The notes: generated by a model not told the origin, from the sequence alone. A stretch of DNA of 64,000 nt from Adhaeribacter aerolatus (GCF_007991635.1 NZ_BJYS01000041.1:1-64000); one strand, 5' to 3'; counted from the first letter of the stretch, positions 44,602-54,094 are shown. Numbers and translations: made by a program.

Positions 44602-45054
44602 ATGAAAAAAGTTATTTACACCGCCTTATTGATGACAGGGTTATCGATAGGCACATTTGCCAAAACCGTTAACGACGAAGGAAAAGAAGCTAAAAACAAT
44701 GCTCCCGCTAAAGTTAAATATTCGAGCGAGCTTGCCGATGCCGAAAACGTGGTATGGTCTTCCTCTCCAAGATTTAAGAAAGCTACTTTTGTGAAAGACG
44801 GCGTTCAGACAACTGCTTTTTACAACCGCTTGAATGAGTATGTAGCAACTACCCAATTGGTAGAGATTACCACCTTATCGCCGGCCGCTATCAAAGCCTT
44901 AATTAAAAATTATCCGGGATACCAAATGGGCGAAATCATCAAATACACTGGTACTGACGAAGCTTATTTTGTAAACCTGAGAAACGACAAAGAAAACTTC
45001 CTCGTAAAAATCTCTTCTGATTCAACTATCGGTTATTTTAAAGATTTGAAATAA
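44602..45054 (+). CDS. Secreted PepSY-like small protein
   Basis: 150 residues. Signal peptide VIYTALLMTGLSIGTFA, cut near residue 20. The mature domain (AENVVWSSSPRFKKATFVKD, YNRLNEYVATTQLVEI, IKALIKNYPGYQMGEI, FLVKISSDSTIGYFKDLK) resembles the PepSY-like, BLIP-fold periplasmic proteins common in Bacteroidota, whose function is unknown. It has its own strong promoter (44547-44579) and a perfect intrinsic terminator 38 bases after the stop, so it is a monocistronic and probably highly expressed gene. ATG 44602. Confidence 0.82.
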   Translation: MKKVIYTALLMTGLSIGTFAKTVNDEGKEAKNNAPAKVKYSSELADAENVVWSSSPRFKKATFVKDGVQTTAFYNRLNEYVATTQLVEITTLSPAAIKALIKNYPGYQMGEIIKYTGTDEAYFVNLRNDKENFLVKISSDSTIGYFKDLK

Positions 45055-45091
45055 CCAGCTAGTATGAACAGAAAAGCCAGAAAAATGCCTG

Positions 45092-45128
45092 AATCCTTAC
45101 CAACTCGAAACTGGTAAGGATTTTTTTT
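45092..45128 (+). terminator. Intrinsic terminator after the PepSY-like gene
   Basis: AATCCTTACCA pairs with TGGTAAGGATT across ACTCGAAAC and is followed by a run of Ts (45121-45128). Textbook form. Confidence 0.92.
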
Positions 45129-45233
45129 ATTTCATCTTTTCGCTCCTTATCGCATTCAATTTCACCCTTCACTCTCAATTGCCTTCCTCATTCGGCAATT
45201 CTTATCTCTTTATAGTAAATCATTTTGTGCTTA

Positions 45234-45350
45234 TTCTTTAAAAGACTACATCTTTTAATGTAAAGACGCTAACCGTTAGTTCCTGTCTAAGTTTGTTCAA
45301 GGCCGCAGACTCCGTTTGATCACTTGGGCTGCTCATCTACCTGCCTACAG
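45234..45350. repeat. Long dispersed repeat (LR), copy 2
   Basis: It carries the same landmarks in order as copy 1 at 30509: an AAAGA...TCTTT hairpin, a GCTAACCGTTAG segment and CCGTTTGATCACTTGGGCTG followed by CTCATCT. Diverged but alignable. Confidence 0.55.
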
Positions 45351-45456
45351 CAATATTAAAATACCCTGCCTGGCGGGGTTGTAACTAAGCGTTCTTTATT
45401 CCGTTTTCAGAAACGCTGTGCCTGGCTCCCCTGCTGGTAACTACAAGAAGAAAACT

Positions 45457-46479
45457 ATGGAAAACAAAAAACTGGGCTGGGCCATTGTAGGCTTAGGAAA
45501 ATTCGCCACCGAACAATTAATACCGGCTTTTAAAGATTGTAAATATTCTGAACTGGTGGCTTTGGTAAGCGGCTCGCCGGAGAAAGCTGCCCAAGTTGCC
45601 GCCGAATACGGCCTGAACACCCCGAATATTTACAACTACCAGAACTACGATACTTTAAAAGATAACCCCGCGGTAGATGTTATTTACATTGTACTGCCCA
45701 ACAGCCTGCACGCCGAATTTACGGTGAGAGGAACCCAGGCGGGCAAGCATATTATGTGCGAAAAGCCCATGGCTACCAATGTAGCAGATTGCCAGAAAAT
45801 GATAGAGGCCTGCCAACAAGCCGGCAAACAGCTCATGATTGGGTACCGCGCACAGTACGAAACCTACAACCTGAAATGCATAGAATTAATCCGGGAAGGT
45901 AAAATTGGCGATTTAAAACTGATTACCTCTGACCACGGCCGCCCCTTAAAACCCGACAAGCCGGAAGATAAGTGGCGCGCTGATAAAAAGCTGGCCGGCG
46001 GCGGCTCGCTTATGGATATTGGCATTTACAGTTTGCAGGCTTGCCGCTATTTAACCGGCGAAGAACCCGTAGAAGTTTCAGCGATGATGCATAACACACC
46101 CGGCGACCCGCGTTTTAAAGAAGTAGAAGAAAATATTACGTTCAGTTTACGCTTTCCGGGCGGTGTATTGGCCAATTGCAGTTCCAGCTACAGCTTTTTC
46201 GAAACCAAACGCTTTCAGGCTTTCGGCTCTGCCGGCAATATTACCCTCGACCCCGCCACCGATTACAACGAGCATTACCTTACGCTTAAAACCGAAGAAG
46301 GAACCGAAGAAATAAAACTAAAAGGCAACAACCATTTTGCCGCCGAAATCGATCATTTCTCCGAATGCATCCTGGAAAACAAAACTCCTAAAACCCCCGG
46401 CAAAGAAGGCTTGCGGGATGTAAAACTGATGATGGCGATTTACGAAGCCGCCGAAAAAGGCCAGCCTGTCAAGGTATAA
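45457..46479 (+). CDS. Gfo/Idh/MocA-family oxidoreductase
   Basis: 340 residues. N-terminal Rossmann fold with AIVGLGKFATEQLIPAF (GxGxxA type), the conserved EKPMATNVADCQKM (Lys of the EKP motif contacts cofactor and substrate), then the C-terminal alpha/beta domain with GGGSLMDIGIYSLQACRYLT, where the Asp-Ile-Gly-Ile-Tyr segment carries the usual catalytic region. These enzymes oxidise or reduce sugars and cyclitols with NAD(P). The substrate is unknown; the closest named class by pattern is glucose-fructose oxidoreductase-like. I start at ATG 45457 (MENKKLGWAIVG); a GTG at 45418 adds a non-family leader. Isolated gene with the LR repeat upstream. Confidence 0.92.
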   Translation: MENKKLGWAIVGLGKFATEQLIPAFKDCKYSELVALVSGSPEKAAQVAAEYGLNTPNIYNYQNYDTLKDNPAVDVIYIVLPNSLHAEFTVRGTQAGKHIMCEKPMATNVADCQKMIEACQQAGKQLMIGYRAQYETYNLKCIELIREGKIGDLKLITSDHGRPLKPDKPEDKWRADKKLAGGGSLMDIGIYSLQACRYLTGEEPVEVSAMMHNTPGDPRFKEVEENITFSLRFPGGVLANCSSSYSFFETKRFQAFGSAGNITLDPATDYNEHYLTLKTEEGTEEIKLKGNNHFAAEIDHFSECILENKTPKTPGKEGLRDVKLMMAIYEAAEKGQPVKV

Positions 46480-46529
46480 GAACTAATTTTATATTTGCGC
46501 TCCTGATAAAACCGGTGTCGTCGGGAATA

Positions 46530-47417
46530 TTAATCGGCCTCGCTGAAGCTAATCTGGTGCTGGGTTAAAAATTCTTTAATTTTATCTACGTGTACGCATA
46601 AGCCCACGTGCAGGAAAGGGTAGTTAGATACTTTGGTCTTTTTGCCCTCGTTTATTATTTCTCTTTCCTTTATATCAAAACCCAGGTGCAAATGATTGGT
46701 GGCGAACTGCATGCCGTAAATTCTGCCCTCCGTATCGAATAGTGGGCCGCCACTCTGGCCTTTCAGGCCTGGGGTACTCATCTCAATACCGGTAATGCCC
46801 TGGTTGGGGTCGCCCAAAAAACGGGTAATAATACCGTCAATCGGGAAGGTGGGCGAAGTCTGGTGGCCGGTAGAGGTCCATTCTATATCATCGGTGGCGG
46901 GGTTGTGTTGGAAATTATTAAACTCCGGAAACGGGTAGCCCACCCGGCACAAATATTTCCCTTGCTTTATACGGCTGCTGTCTTTTACAAACGTGGCGTG
47001 CGAATTATAGAGCACCTGGTTAAAGCCTTTAAACTCCAGAATAGCCAAATCTAACGTGGGATGCACGTGGCAAACAATCTGTTCGAGCTTATCGAAGCAG
47101 TTTAAAAAGTTATGTTTTAGCTGCACAGTCATTTCTTTGCCGTACTTATACCGGAGCTCCAGCCCCTGCAGATATTTATTAAACTTACCATCGCGCGCCA
47201 GCCTATCGCGCTCAGCTTTAAATTTTACATAGGTTGCATTTATGTTCTCGGCGGCCGGTATCATATCGGCTACATGCTTACACGTAATAGCAACGCCCTG
47301 GTCGTTCACAAAAAAGAAAGTAGCCGTGCCGGGCAAAACCAATCCGCCGTAGGTTCTGGCAATGGAATGCAGTGGGCGGGTAAACTGGCTCATTTTTTCT
47401 AAAGCAACTTCGAACAT
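46530..47417 (-). CDS. Trypsin-like serine protease, cytoplasmic type
   Basis: 295 residues from ATG 47415-47417. The complete catalytic triad is visible: H48 (VAITCKHVADM), D123 (HPTLDLAILEF) and S222 (GLKGQSGGPLFD). The fold is the S1/HtrA type without a PDZ domain. No signal peptide is present from this start; the longer open frame to 47495 adds a hydrophobic Phe/Ile-rich stretch that does not look like a clean signal. It therefore appears to act in the cytoplasm, or is a stress-type protease with an unusual export route. It has no partner genes adjacent. Relatives without PDZ occur as stand-alone enzymes and as protease parts of defence or stress modules. Confidence 0.87.
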   Translation of the reverse strand: MFEVALEKMSQFTRPLHSIARTYGGLVLPGTATFFFVNDQGVAITCKHVADMIPAAENINATYVKFKAERDRLARDGKFNKYLQGLELRYKYGKEMTVQLKHNFLNCFDKLEQIVCHVHPTLDLAILEFKGFNQVLYNSHATFVKDSSRIKQGKYLCRVGYPFPEFNNFQHNPATDDIEWTSTGHQTSPTFPIDGIITRFLGDPNQGITGIEMSTPGLKGQSGGPLFDTEGRIYGMQFATNHLHLGFDIKEREIINEGKKTKVSNYPFLHVGLCVHVDKIKEFLTQHQISFSEAD

Positions 47418-47552
47418 AGTGCAGAATTTCCGGAATGAGTATTCAATAAAGGTAGCTATAAAAGTATTACAGGGGAAAGAAATTCCAGAACCCAATCTTG
47501 CATAGCTAATCTGGTTATTTAGGCCGGTCCTTTTCGGGCTCAGGATAGAAAG

Positions 47553-47584
47553 AAAAAGGCTGCCTTTAATGAGGGCAGCCTTTT
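47553..47584 (-). terminator. Terminator after the DinB gene
   Basis: AAAGGCTGCC pairs with GGGCAGCCTTT around a short AATGA-type loop; on the minus strand a T-run follows. It sits 7 bases past the DinB gene stop. Confidence 0.82.
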
Positions 47585-47590
47585 ATAATT

Positions 47591-48088
47591 TTAAAAATTC
47601 ATTTCATCGGCACTTGGTCCGTAACTGCCCGGTATGGGTATATTCAGCAACCGCAGGTACACGCCTAATTGGGCCCGGTGGTGAATAATCTGGCTAAAAG
47701 CCATCCGGATTACTTCGGCTTTGGAAGTAGTACTGTAAATTTCGTCGCCGTTGCGGAGCGTCCAGGGTTGCTCCAATGGTTCTTCGGTAGCCTGGGCCAA
47801 AGAAGCTTTACCGTCGGCCAAAGACTGCTCAAAGTAGGCCAGTAACTCATCGGTGTTGTTAATATTTACGGGTTGGTAGGGGTTATTCGCAAAATCCAGC
47901 TCATCGGTGGTAAGCGCCATGGTTACCCACGAAGGTAATTCGGCAATGTGGGTCGCCAGCCGTTTAATGGTCATGCTTTTGGGGTGCGGCTGCCAATCGT
48001 ATTTGTCGTTGGGTACGAGCGCTAACATTTTGCGGGTGGTTTGAGCTTCCTGCTCCAGCTCTTTCGAGAACATTTTAATTACATCCAT
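47591..48088 (-). CDS. DinB-family protein
   Basis: 165 residues forming a four-helix DinB/YfiT bundle. Landmarks are the N-terminal helix EAQTTRKMLALVPNDKYDWQ, the metal-ligand His in LATHIAELPSW (~49) and the HHRAQLGVYLR motif (His pair ~136-137) with the terminal IPGSYGPSADE, all typical. DinB-family proteins bind a divalent metal through three His and include thiol transferases (bacillithiol or mycothiol type) and damage-induced proteins of unknown role. The specific reaction is not clear. ATG 48086-48088. It ends 7 bases before a terminator. Confidence 0.9.
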   Translation of the reverse strand: MDVIKMFSKELEQEAQTTRKMLALVPNDKYDWQPHPKSMTIKRLATHIAELPSWVTMALTTDELDFANNPYQPVNINNTDELLAYFEQSLADGKASLAQATEEPLEQPWTLRNGDEIYSTTSKAEVIRMAFSQIIHHRAQLGVYLRLLNIPIPGSYGPSADEMNF

Positions 48089-48390
48089 AGTTTTTATTGC
48101 TTTTATGAAGCAAAGAAAGCCACTTCTACTGACAACCCTATGGCAGTATCTTTCCGGTAAAGTAAAAAATATTATTATTTATTTCCGGAGTGGGGTTAAT
48201 AATAACTACACCGCAGCATAAACAAGTGATGCCGCTGGATGAAAAGGAAAGGTTAAAGTGCATGTTCTCTCCCGCTTCCAACCCTATCCCAGATGATTCC
48301 CCAACCTGTAAGATTATAGATGATAATACCAGTACCCTCTTAATAATCAGGACGCGCAATAATTGCTAAAAAGCACTTAGCTTTGTGAAT
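48089..48390. other. 302-base gap between DinB and the TonB receptor
   Basis: AT-rich on the DinB side. A 73-codon open frame here has no family features and no promoter, so I do not call it. No repeat or RNA seen. Confidence 0.45.
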
Positions 48391-50670
48391 CTATCTTGCC
48401 CAAAACAAATATTTTACCTGCAACCCAGTGTAATAATTACGGCCCGGCGCAGCCTGAAAATACCGGTTACCAAAACCATTCAAATCATTGCCGAGGCTAT
48501 AGGTTTCATCCAGGACATTGTCTACGCCGCCGTAAATTTCGGTTTGCCAGTGCTGACTTAATTTTCTTTTAAAACCGGCGCGGGCACCCAGCAACACAAA
48601 TTCATCGGCGTAAACCGTATTGGCATCGTTCAGCGGCAGGCGCGAGGTGTAGTTACCTGTAATATTCAGGTAAAAGCCCAGGCGGCTTTCGGCATCCAGG
48701 CCGGCCGTAAGCACGTGCGGCGGTGTACCGGTCAGTTCATTGCCGGAGTAATCCTGATCGTCGCGTTGGTAATCCTGGAAACGGAAGTGGCTGTAGGCGT
48801 AGGTGCTCCAGGCTTTTAACAGCGAAACGGGCAGCGTGGGCGCCTGAATAATATTATACGAAACGGCTGCTTCTACGCCCTTCTGGTCCGTAGCGCCGGC
48901 ATTGTTAAACACCACTACGCCCGTAGAAGTAGCGCGGCTCACAATGGTTTCGTTTAGCTGGAACTGGAAACCGGTTAAGTCAAACGTAAACTTCTCGTTA
49001 AATAAATTTCCGCGTAGGCCTACCTCGTAGTTAACCCCTTGTTCGGGATTTAAACTGGTATTGAAGCTGGCATCCGAGGGCCGGATTTCGGCATCGGTGG
49101 GCGGCGAAAAGCCGGAACTAATGCTGCCGTGCGCGGCGAGCTGCGGCGAAAATACTTTTACCAAACCTACCCGCGGCGAGAACTGCGGATCAAACTGACG
49201 GCGGTTCTCCATAATATTAGTTTGTCCCGGGCCGGTAACCCGGTCCAGCCGGTACTGCATATCGTTCAGGCTGGCTCCCAAGGTAAAAATAAAGTTCTTC
49301 GGTAAATCGGCTTCGGCCTGGGCAAAAACAAAACCCTGCTCCAGCGTAACCTCGTCGTCGAAATTCAACTTACCCGATATGCCTTTAATATTTTGGTAGT
49401 GGCGGGAGTTTACAAAGCTGCGCTGCCACTCGCCGCCCAGCATAAAGCGGGTACCTACCCCACCAATAACTGCTTTGTAAGTAGTTTTGGTACGGCCGCC
49501 AAAAGCCTGGTTGGTGTTGCGTTCGTAGTCGTTCGTAAAAGGGTGGTTCAGGAAACTAAACACCCCAAAAACCGAAGTACTGTTGCTCACCTGCGGACTA
49601 AAATCGTATTTGTGATTCAGGCCAATATTTACCCCGTTTAGGTTCAGCGAGGCATTCTGATCGATGTTAAGTTGGCGGGCCTGCCGCGGATTTGCGGCGT
49701 ACTGTTCGCGGGTAAGCGCGCCGGGCAACTCGTAATACAAATCAGAATAATACCCGTGGAAAGAAAAAGTTTGCTTATCGGAAGGATACAACTGGCCGGA
49801 GATTAACAACACATCGCGGTCCATGGCGCTTTGCTGGCGGTAGCCTTCCAGTTGTTGTTTAGTGTACCGCACCAGGAAACTGGCTTTATCGGAGCCGGTG
49901 GCTACTGTGGCATTGTAGCGGCGCAAGCCAAACGAACCTACCATGGCGCCTACTTCGGTACTGGTTTCGCCGGCTGGTGCCCGTAGTGTTTCCAGTAACA
50001 CGGTGCCGCCGGTGCCGGCCCCGTAGGTGCTGCCGGCCGGTCCTTTAATTACTTCCATGCGGCCAATGGTAGCGGCATCTAATAAATTCAGCGGAATAGT
50101 ACCGTTGGCTTCTACCAGCGGAATTTCGTTCAGGTATAATTTTACATTGCGTACCCCGAAAGGAGCCCGCAAACTGCTGCCCCTTATTGAGAGCCGGTAA
50201 CTGGCGGTGGCCCGTTCTTCCATGCGTACCCCCGGCACCATATTTAAGGCCGGCACCAGCGTAGTCGTATTAAAACGGTTGATATCGCGGGCCTGGAGCA
50301 CGCCAATAGCCCCGGCCGTTTCCATCAGGGGGCGGTTGGTTTCGTAACCGGTTACTTTAACTTCGGCCAGGAGCGCGTTGGTGGTTTGCAGCAATATGGT
50401 AATATCCCGTTCGGTTCGGGGTAATTTTACACTGCGCATCTGGTAGCCAATCATCGAAACAACCAGGCTGTCGGTTTCGGAAGGAACAGTGAGCGTGAAA
50501 CGGCCACCTTCGTCGGTAATAGTACCCGCACCGGTATTTAGTATGCCGACCGAAGCACCTACCAATGGCTGCCGCAACTGGCTATCTAAAACCCTGCCTG
50601 CTACCTGGCGCTGCGCCCAGGCATTAAACCCAATACTACACAAAACAAAAAGCAGGAAAATCTTTCTCAT
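48391..50670 (-). CDS. TonB-dependent outer-membrane receptor
   Basis: 759 residues. A signal peptide (FLLFVLCSIGFNAWAQ) is followed by a carboxypeptidase-regulatory-like domain (VAGRVLDSQLRQPLVGASVG to VVSMIGYQMRSVKLP, ~18-95). The plug comes next (TGYETNRPLMETAGAIGVLQ; RLSIRGSSLRAPFGVRNVKL; NLLDAATIGRMEVIKGPAGS, ~105-225), then the 22-strand barrel ending in the aromatic YTGLQVKYLFWA. Such receptors import scarce ligands using TonB energy. The layout is like single-partner siderophore or metal receptors rather than SusC. No SusD gene is adjacent, which argues against glycan uptake. The ligand is unknown. ATG 50668-50670. Confidence 0.93.
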   Translation of the reverse strand: MRKIFLLFVLCSIGFNAWAQRQVAGRVLDSQLRQPLVGASVGILNTGAGTITDEGGRFTLTVPSETDSLVVSMIGYQMRSVKLPRTERDITILLQTTNALLAEVKVTGYETNRPLMETAGAIGVLQARDINRFNTTTLVPALNMVPGVRMEERATASYRLSIRGSSLRAPFGVRNVKLYLNEIPLVEANGTIPLNLLDAATIGRMEVIKGPAGSTYGAGTGGTVLLETLRAPAGETSTEVGAMVGSFGLRRYNATVATGSDKASFLVRYTKQQLEGYRQQSAMDRDVLLISGQLYPSDKQTFSFHGYYSDLYYELPGALTREQYAANPRQARQLNIDQNASLNLNGVNIGLNHKYDFSPQVSNSTSVFGVFSFLNHPFTNDYERNTNQAFGGRTKTTYKAVIGGVGTRFMLGGEWQRSFVNSRHYQNIKGISGKLNFDDEVTLEQGFVFAQAEADLPKNFIFTLGASLNDMQYRLDRVTGPGQTNIMENRRQFDPQFSPRVGLVKVFSPQLAAHGSISSGFSPPTDAEIRPSDASFNTSLNPEQGVNYEVGLRGNLFNEKFTFDLTGFQFQLNETIVSRATSTGVVVFNNAGATDQKGVEAAVSYNIIQAPTLPVSLLKAWSTYAYSHFRFQDYQRDDQDYSGNELTGTPPHVLTAGLDAESRLGFYLNITGNYTSRLPLNDANTVYADEFVLLGARAGFKRKLSQHWQTEIYGGVDNVLDETYSLGNDLNGFGNRYFQAAPGRNYYTGLQVKYLFWAR

Positions 50671-50791
50671 AAAACAAAAGCAAAATTATTTGAGCAGACG
50701 AGTATCCGACAATTAAAGTTATTTTAATAGCACCGTAACCTAAGCTTGCAGTAAAGGCTGACAAATAAAACAGCTTTACTTCACACTTACA

Positions 50792-50828
50792 AAACAAAAA
50801 GGCAGCTTAACTGGCTGCCTTTTTGTTT
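50792..50828 (-). terminator. Terminator after the outer-membrane barrel gene
   Basis: AAACAAAAAGGCAGC pairs with GCTGCCTTTTTGTTT around a short loop, with U-rich sequence in the stem end on both strands. It ends the 50858 gene and shields the TonB receptor from read-through. Confidence 0.85.
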
Positions 50829-50857
50829 CACAATAATTTGTTTTGTTCTTCTGTTGA

Positions 50858-53779
50858 TTAAAATTCTCCGCGGTCGCGGCCGCCGCCATTCCAGCCGCCA
50901 CCACCTGGACCTCCGCCTGGTCCGCCCGGGCCAAACCGGCCTCTTTCGCGCATGCCGTCTCGCTCCCCAGGCGCCGGTGCGTTGCCACTACCATTACCAA
51001 ATTTGCGGATGTTGTAAGTAAAGGTTAGCATTAAATAACGCTGCAGTACCACGCTTTGCGTTTCTTGTAAATAATTATTATTTACATTTTGCTGGAAGCC
51101 TTGGTTCTGGCGCAAAGCATCGTAAACCGATAACCGGATATCGCCGTTCTGCTTTTTAAACAGCTTTTTACCAATGCTCATATTCCACATCAGGTAATTA
51201 ATATTACTACCCCCTTCTACTACCGTGGTATTCAAGCGGTGGGTAAAATCGGTATTGAAGACAACACCTTTGTAAATTACCCAATTAAAACGAACCCGGC
51301 TGAATTGGTTATAATAGGTGTTTTTCTGGCTTGAACTTAAGGTATTATAAGCATAACTGTAATTACCCCGGGTAGAAATATTAAAATCTAAATTCTGGCT
51401 AATATTACTTGATAAGGTAACGCCGGCACCATAATTCTGAGAATAGGAAAAGGTGTTAATTGATTTAATCGGCTCTCCTACGTTAATTGGGGTGGTAATA
51501 CCCGGCGTACGGCTAATATTGGCAGAAAGATCGAAATTAAGATTTGACTTAATAAATTTTAAGGGCAGGCTATAACTCACAAAAGAACGCAGACTGTAAT
51601 TACCGTTCAGGTTTTCGGCCCGCGAAAGCGAGGCCCGGTTAATCAGCGTATCCGCAAAGAAATTACCAATGGTGAATATGGTATCGTTGGTATTATTAAC
51701 AAAACGATTATTTACAATTTGGTCTTGCGTAAGCGAACCGCTAATATTGGCTATAAACGTGGTTGATTTTTCGGTGTTGGCGGCCGTATAACGAAAGTTC
51801 AGGAAATTCTGGTAAGCCTGGTCTAAGTCGGGGTTACCAATTCGTAAGGCTAAAGGATTGGTTTTATCCAGTACGTCCTGCATTTGATCCAGCGATGGAT
51901 TTTGGGTATTGCCATTGTAGAAAATACGCAGGTTTTTAGACCGGGTAAAGCGGTATTGAAAACTGGCATAAGGAATGAACCGAACAAACCCCTTAGTCAT
52001 TTGGCGTTCTGTAGGGAGTAGTCGTTGGTTATCCAGTTCTGAATACTGGTAAGAGGCCCGGGCATTAAAATTTACTTTAGCATTAAAGTAGTTATATCCC
52101 AAACCCGCCTGGTGCGAGAAACTGTTGTTATTAAACGTATTGGAAACCGATCTGTTTAAGGAAGTATAAGCCTGATCGGCTTCTGAATAATCATAAGTCC
52201 GGGTATCCGAATCGTTTTGGTTTATATTGTAATTATAATTCAGGCTGATATTGCTGGTTTTGGTAAGTGGCTCAATGTAAGACAGGTTAGTACCCATATT
52301 AAAGCCCTGGCTTTCCCGGTCCATGAAGCGGTCGGTATCTATGTAAGTTATCTCACCTGTTCTGAAATTATACGTTTCGCCATCCAGGGTAGTATAGGTA
52401 TCGCTGTTGTTTTCATTCGACGACAAGTTTACCCCCACCGAGGCACTCCGTCCGCGCTTTGCAAATTGGTGCCGGTAAATAACTTCGGTACCCAGATTAT
52501 AGCCAGCTAAATCATTACTCGTGTTATTTCCCGATTTACTAACCGGGCTGGCAAGATAATTAACTGAATCGGCGGCATTAGAAAAGCCATTGTTCAACTG
52601 AAAACTTAACCTGGGCTGAACAAATAAAGTATTGGCCGAATCTATTTTATATTCAAAACGGGCATTCAGGCGGTGATTCGTATTGCTTCGGCCATACTCC
52701 TCCGTTTCATAAGCCTCGCTTTTCTTTTCTAATTCCGGCTGAAAATAACTTAAATACGAGCTGGTATAACCAACATTATCGGTGTAGTTACCAAAGTAAG
52801 ATGCACTTAAAGTAATTTTCTTACCCCATTCTTCGGAGTAATTAATACCGGCATTATGGGTTGTGGTAATACCGCTACCCCCAAAACCGCCACTACCCCG
52901 GTTACCACGGCCGCCGCCAAAACCGCCACCTAAGAAATCTTCCATGCCAAAGCCTTGCTGGTTTATGTTATTGGTGCCACCTAAGAAGGTAACCCGCCGC
53001 TTGGGTTTAAATATATTAATGGTACCACCGGCCTGGTAGCGTTCATCGGTACCGGCTCCGGCCATTACCCGGCCAAAAGTACCGTTGCGGCGGTCGGGTC
53101 GCGTCACAATATTCATGGTCATGTTGCGGTTACCATCGTCTATACCCGATAAGCGCGATTGCTCGCTTTGCTCTTCTACCAACTGAATTTTATCTACCAC
53201 ATCGGCCGGCAAATTCTTAAGGGTAGCCATCGCGTCATCGCCAAAAAATTCTTTGCCATCTACCCGTACTTTTTTTACGTCCTGGCCCCGGGCCGTTACT
53301 TTGCCGTCCTGAATCACCACCCCCGGTACTTTCTCCACGAGTTCATCGGAGTTGGCATCGGTGTTTACTTTCATGGCCTTGGCATTAAACTCGGTGGTAT
53401 CGCCTTTCTGCACTGCTGTTGGTACTCTTTCGGTTATCTGTACTTCCTTTAAGGCAGTAGTATTTACCTGTAAAGCTAAATTACCCAAGGCAATTGGCTT
53501 ATCGGCAACTACCACGCGCCGTTGCAGCGTCTGAAAACCCAGAAAGCTCGCCCGCAGCAAATATTGGCCCGCGGCCGGTTGAAAATTAAAAGTACCCTGG
53601 TTATCGGTGATAGAAACACTCCGTGCGGAATCGGGCAGCCGGATAAGCATTACCGTAGCTCCCGGTAGTGCCGAATTGTCTTTGGCATCGGTTACTTTAC
53701 CGGTAACCGGAAAAGTCTGGGAAAAACCCGGCAGACTAAGGAAGGAAAATAGGAGAACGAGTAAATGTTTTGGTTTCAT
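50858..53779 (-). CDS. Large outer-membrane beta-barrel protein (TonB-receptor-like, OMP_b-brl_3 type)
   Basis: 973 residues. Signal peptide LLVLLFSFLSLPGFSQ, then a carboxypeptidase-regulatory-like domain (VTGKVTDAKDNSALPGATVM, ~25-110) and a plug-like domain (FNAKAMKVNTDANSDELVEK, LPADVVDKIQLVEEQSEQSR). A very Gly-rich insert sits around residues 280-300 (FLGGGFGGGRGNRGSGGFGG), followed by a long beta-barrel rich in Asn, Ser and Tyr. The C-terminus is a second Gly-rich tail (APAPGERDGMRERGRFGPGG onward), beyond the last strand FTYNIRKFG. The family lies in the outer membrane; function unknown. It follows the TonB receptor gene's upstream side on the same strand but is separated by a terminator. 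Confidence 0.88.
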   Translation of the reverse strand: MKPKHLLVLLFSFLSLPGFSQTFPVTGKVTDAKDNSALPGATVMLIRLPDSARSVSITDNQGTFNFQPAAGQYLLRASFLGFQTLQRRVVVADKPIALGNLALQVNTTALKEVQITERVPTAVQKGDTTEFNAKAMKVNTDANSDELVEKVPGVVIQDGKVTARGQDVKKVRVDGKEFFGDDAMATLKNLPADVVDKIQLVEEQSEQSRLSGIDDGNRNMTMNIVTRPDRRNGTFGRVMAGAGTDERYQAGGTINIFKPKRRVTFLGGTNNINQQGFGMEDFLGGGFGGGRGNRGSGGFGGSGITTTHNAGINYSEEWGKKITLSASYFGNYTDNVGYTSSYLSYFQPELEKKSEAYETEEYGRSNTNHRLNARFEYKIDSANTLFVQPRLSFQLNNGFSNAADSVNYLASPVSKSGNNTSNDLAGYNLGTEVIYRHQFAKRGRSASVGVNLSSNENNSDTYTTLDGETYNFRTGEITYIDTDRFMDRESQGFNMGTNLSYIEPLTKTSNISLNYNYNINQNDSDTRTYDYSEADQAYTSLNRSVSNTFNNNSFSHQAGLGYNYFNAKVNFNARASYQYSELDNQRLLPTERQMTKGFVRFIPYASFQYRFTRSKNLRIFYNGNTQNPSLDQMQDVLDKTNPLALRIGNPDLDQAYQNFLNFRYTAANTEKSTTFIANISGSLTQDQIVNNRFVNNTNDTIFTIGNFFADTLINRASLSRAENLNGNYSLRSFVSYSLPLKFIKSNLNFDLSANISRTPGITTPINVGEPIKSINTFSYSQNYGAGVTLSSNISQNLDFNISTRGNYSYAYNTLSSSQKNTYYNQFSRVRFNWVIYKGVVFNTDFTHRLNTTVVEGGSNINYLMWNMSIGKKLFKKQNGDIRLSVYDALRQNQGFQQNVNNNYLQETQSVVLQRYLMLTFTYNIRKFGNGSGNAPAPGERDGMRERGRFGPGGPGGGPGGGGWNGGGRDRGEF

Positions 53780-54094
53780 CTATGATAGATTTAACACCTC
53801 ATATTTTGGCTGGTGTTGTTTTTAGATGGTGCGACTTTGAATAAGTTTAAATCTCTGTCCAAAAAAATTAAATATTTTAAATATTTATAACCAAACTAGC
53901 TAAAGCGATTAATTTATTCGTTCGCTCACCGGATTTAAAGCCTCATTTTTAGAATTTTAGTAATAAACCGGTTTAATGCGATAAATGAAGCACTGCCCAG
54001 TGGTTTACTGTTCTTTTGATGTTTATAAGTTCTTGCTCTCTTGGCCAATTTTTAATAGCCATTTTGGGTAATTGCTAAAACCACCGGCAATAAA

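Larger units (their letters stand above)
45055..45456. other. 402-base gap with terminator and long dispersed repeat
   Basis: Beyond the terminator, the second copy of the LR repeat occupies 45234-45350. The remainder shows no gene. Confidence 0.55.

Noticed and set aside
46490-46497. TATATTTG promoter-like box after the oxidoreductase gene
   Set aside because: The next gene is on the opposite strand and no plus-strand gene follows, so it is probably chance.
48138-48359. 73-codon minus-strand open frame between DinB and the TonB receptor
   Set aside because: No family features, signal or promoter, and the composition resembles intergenic sequence.
48391-53779. SusC/SusD-type glycan uptake locus
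   Set aside because: No SusD-like lipoprotein or glycan enzyme is adjacent, and the two barrel genes are separated by a terminator.
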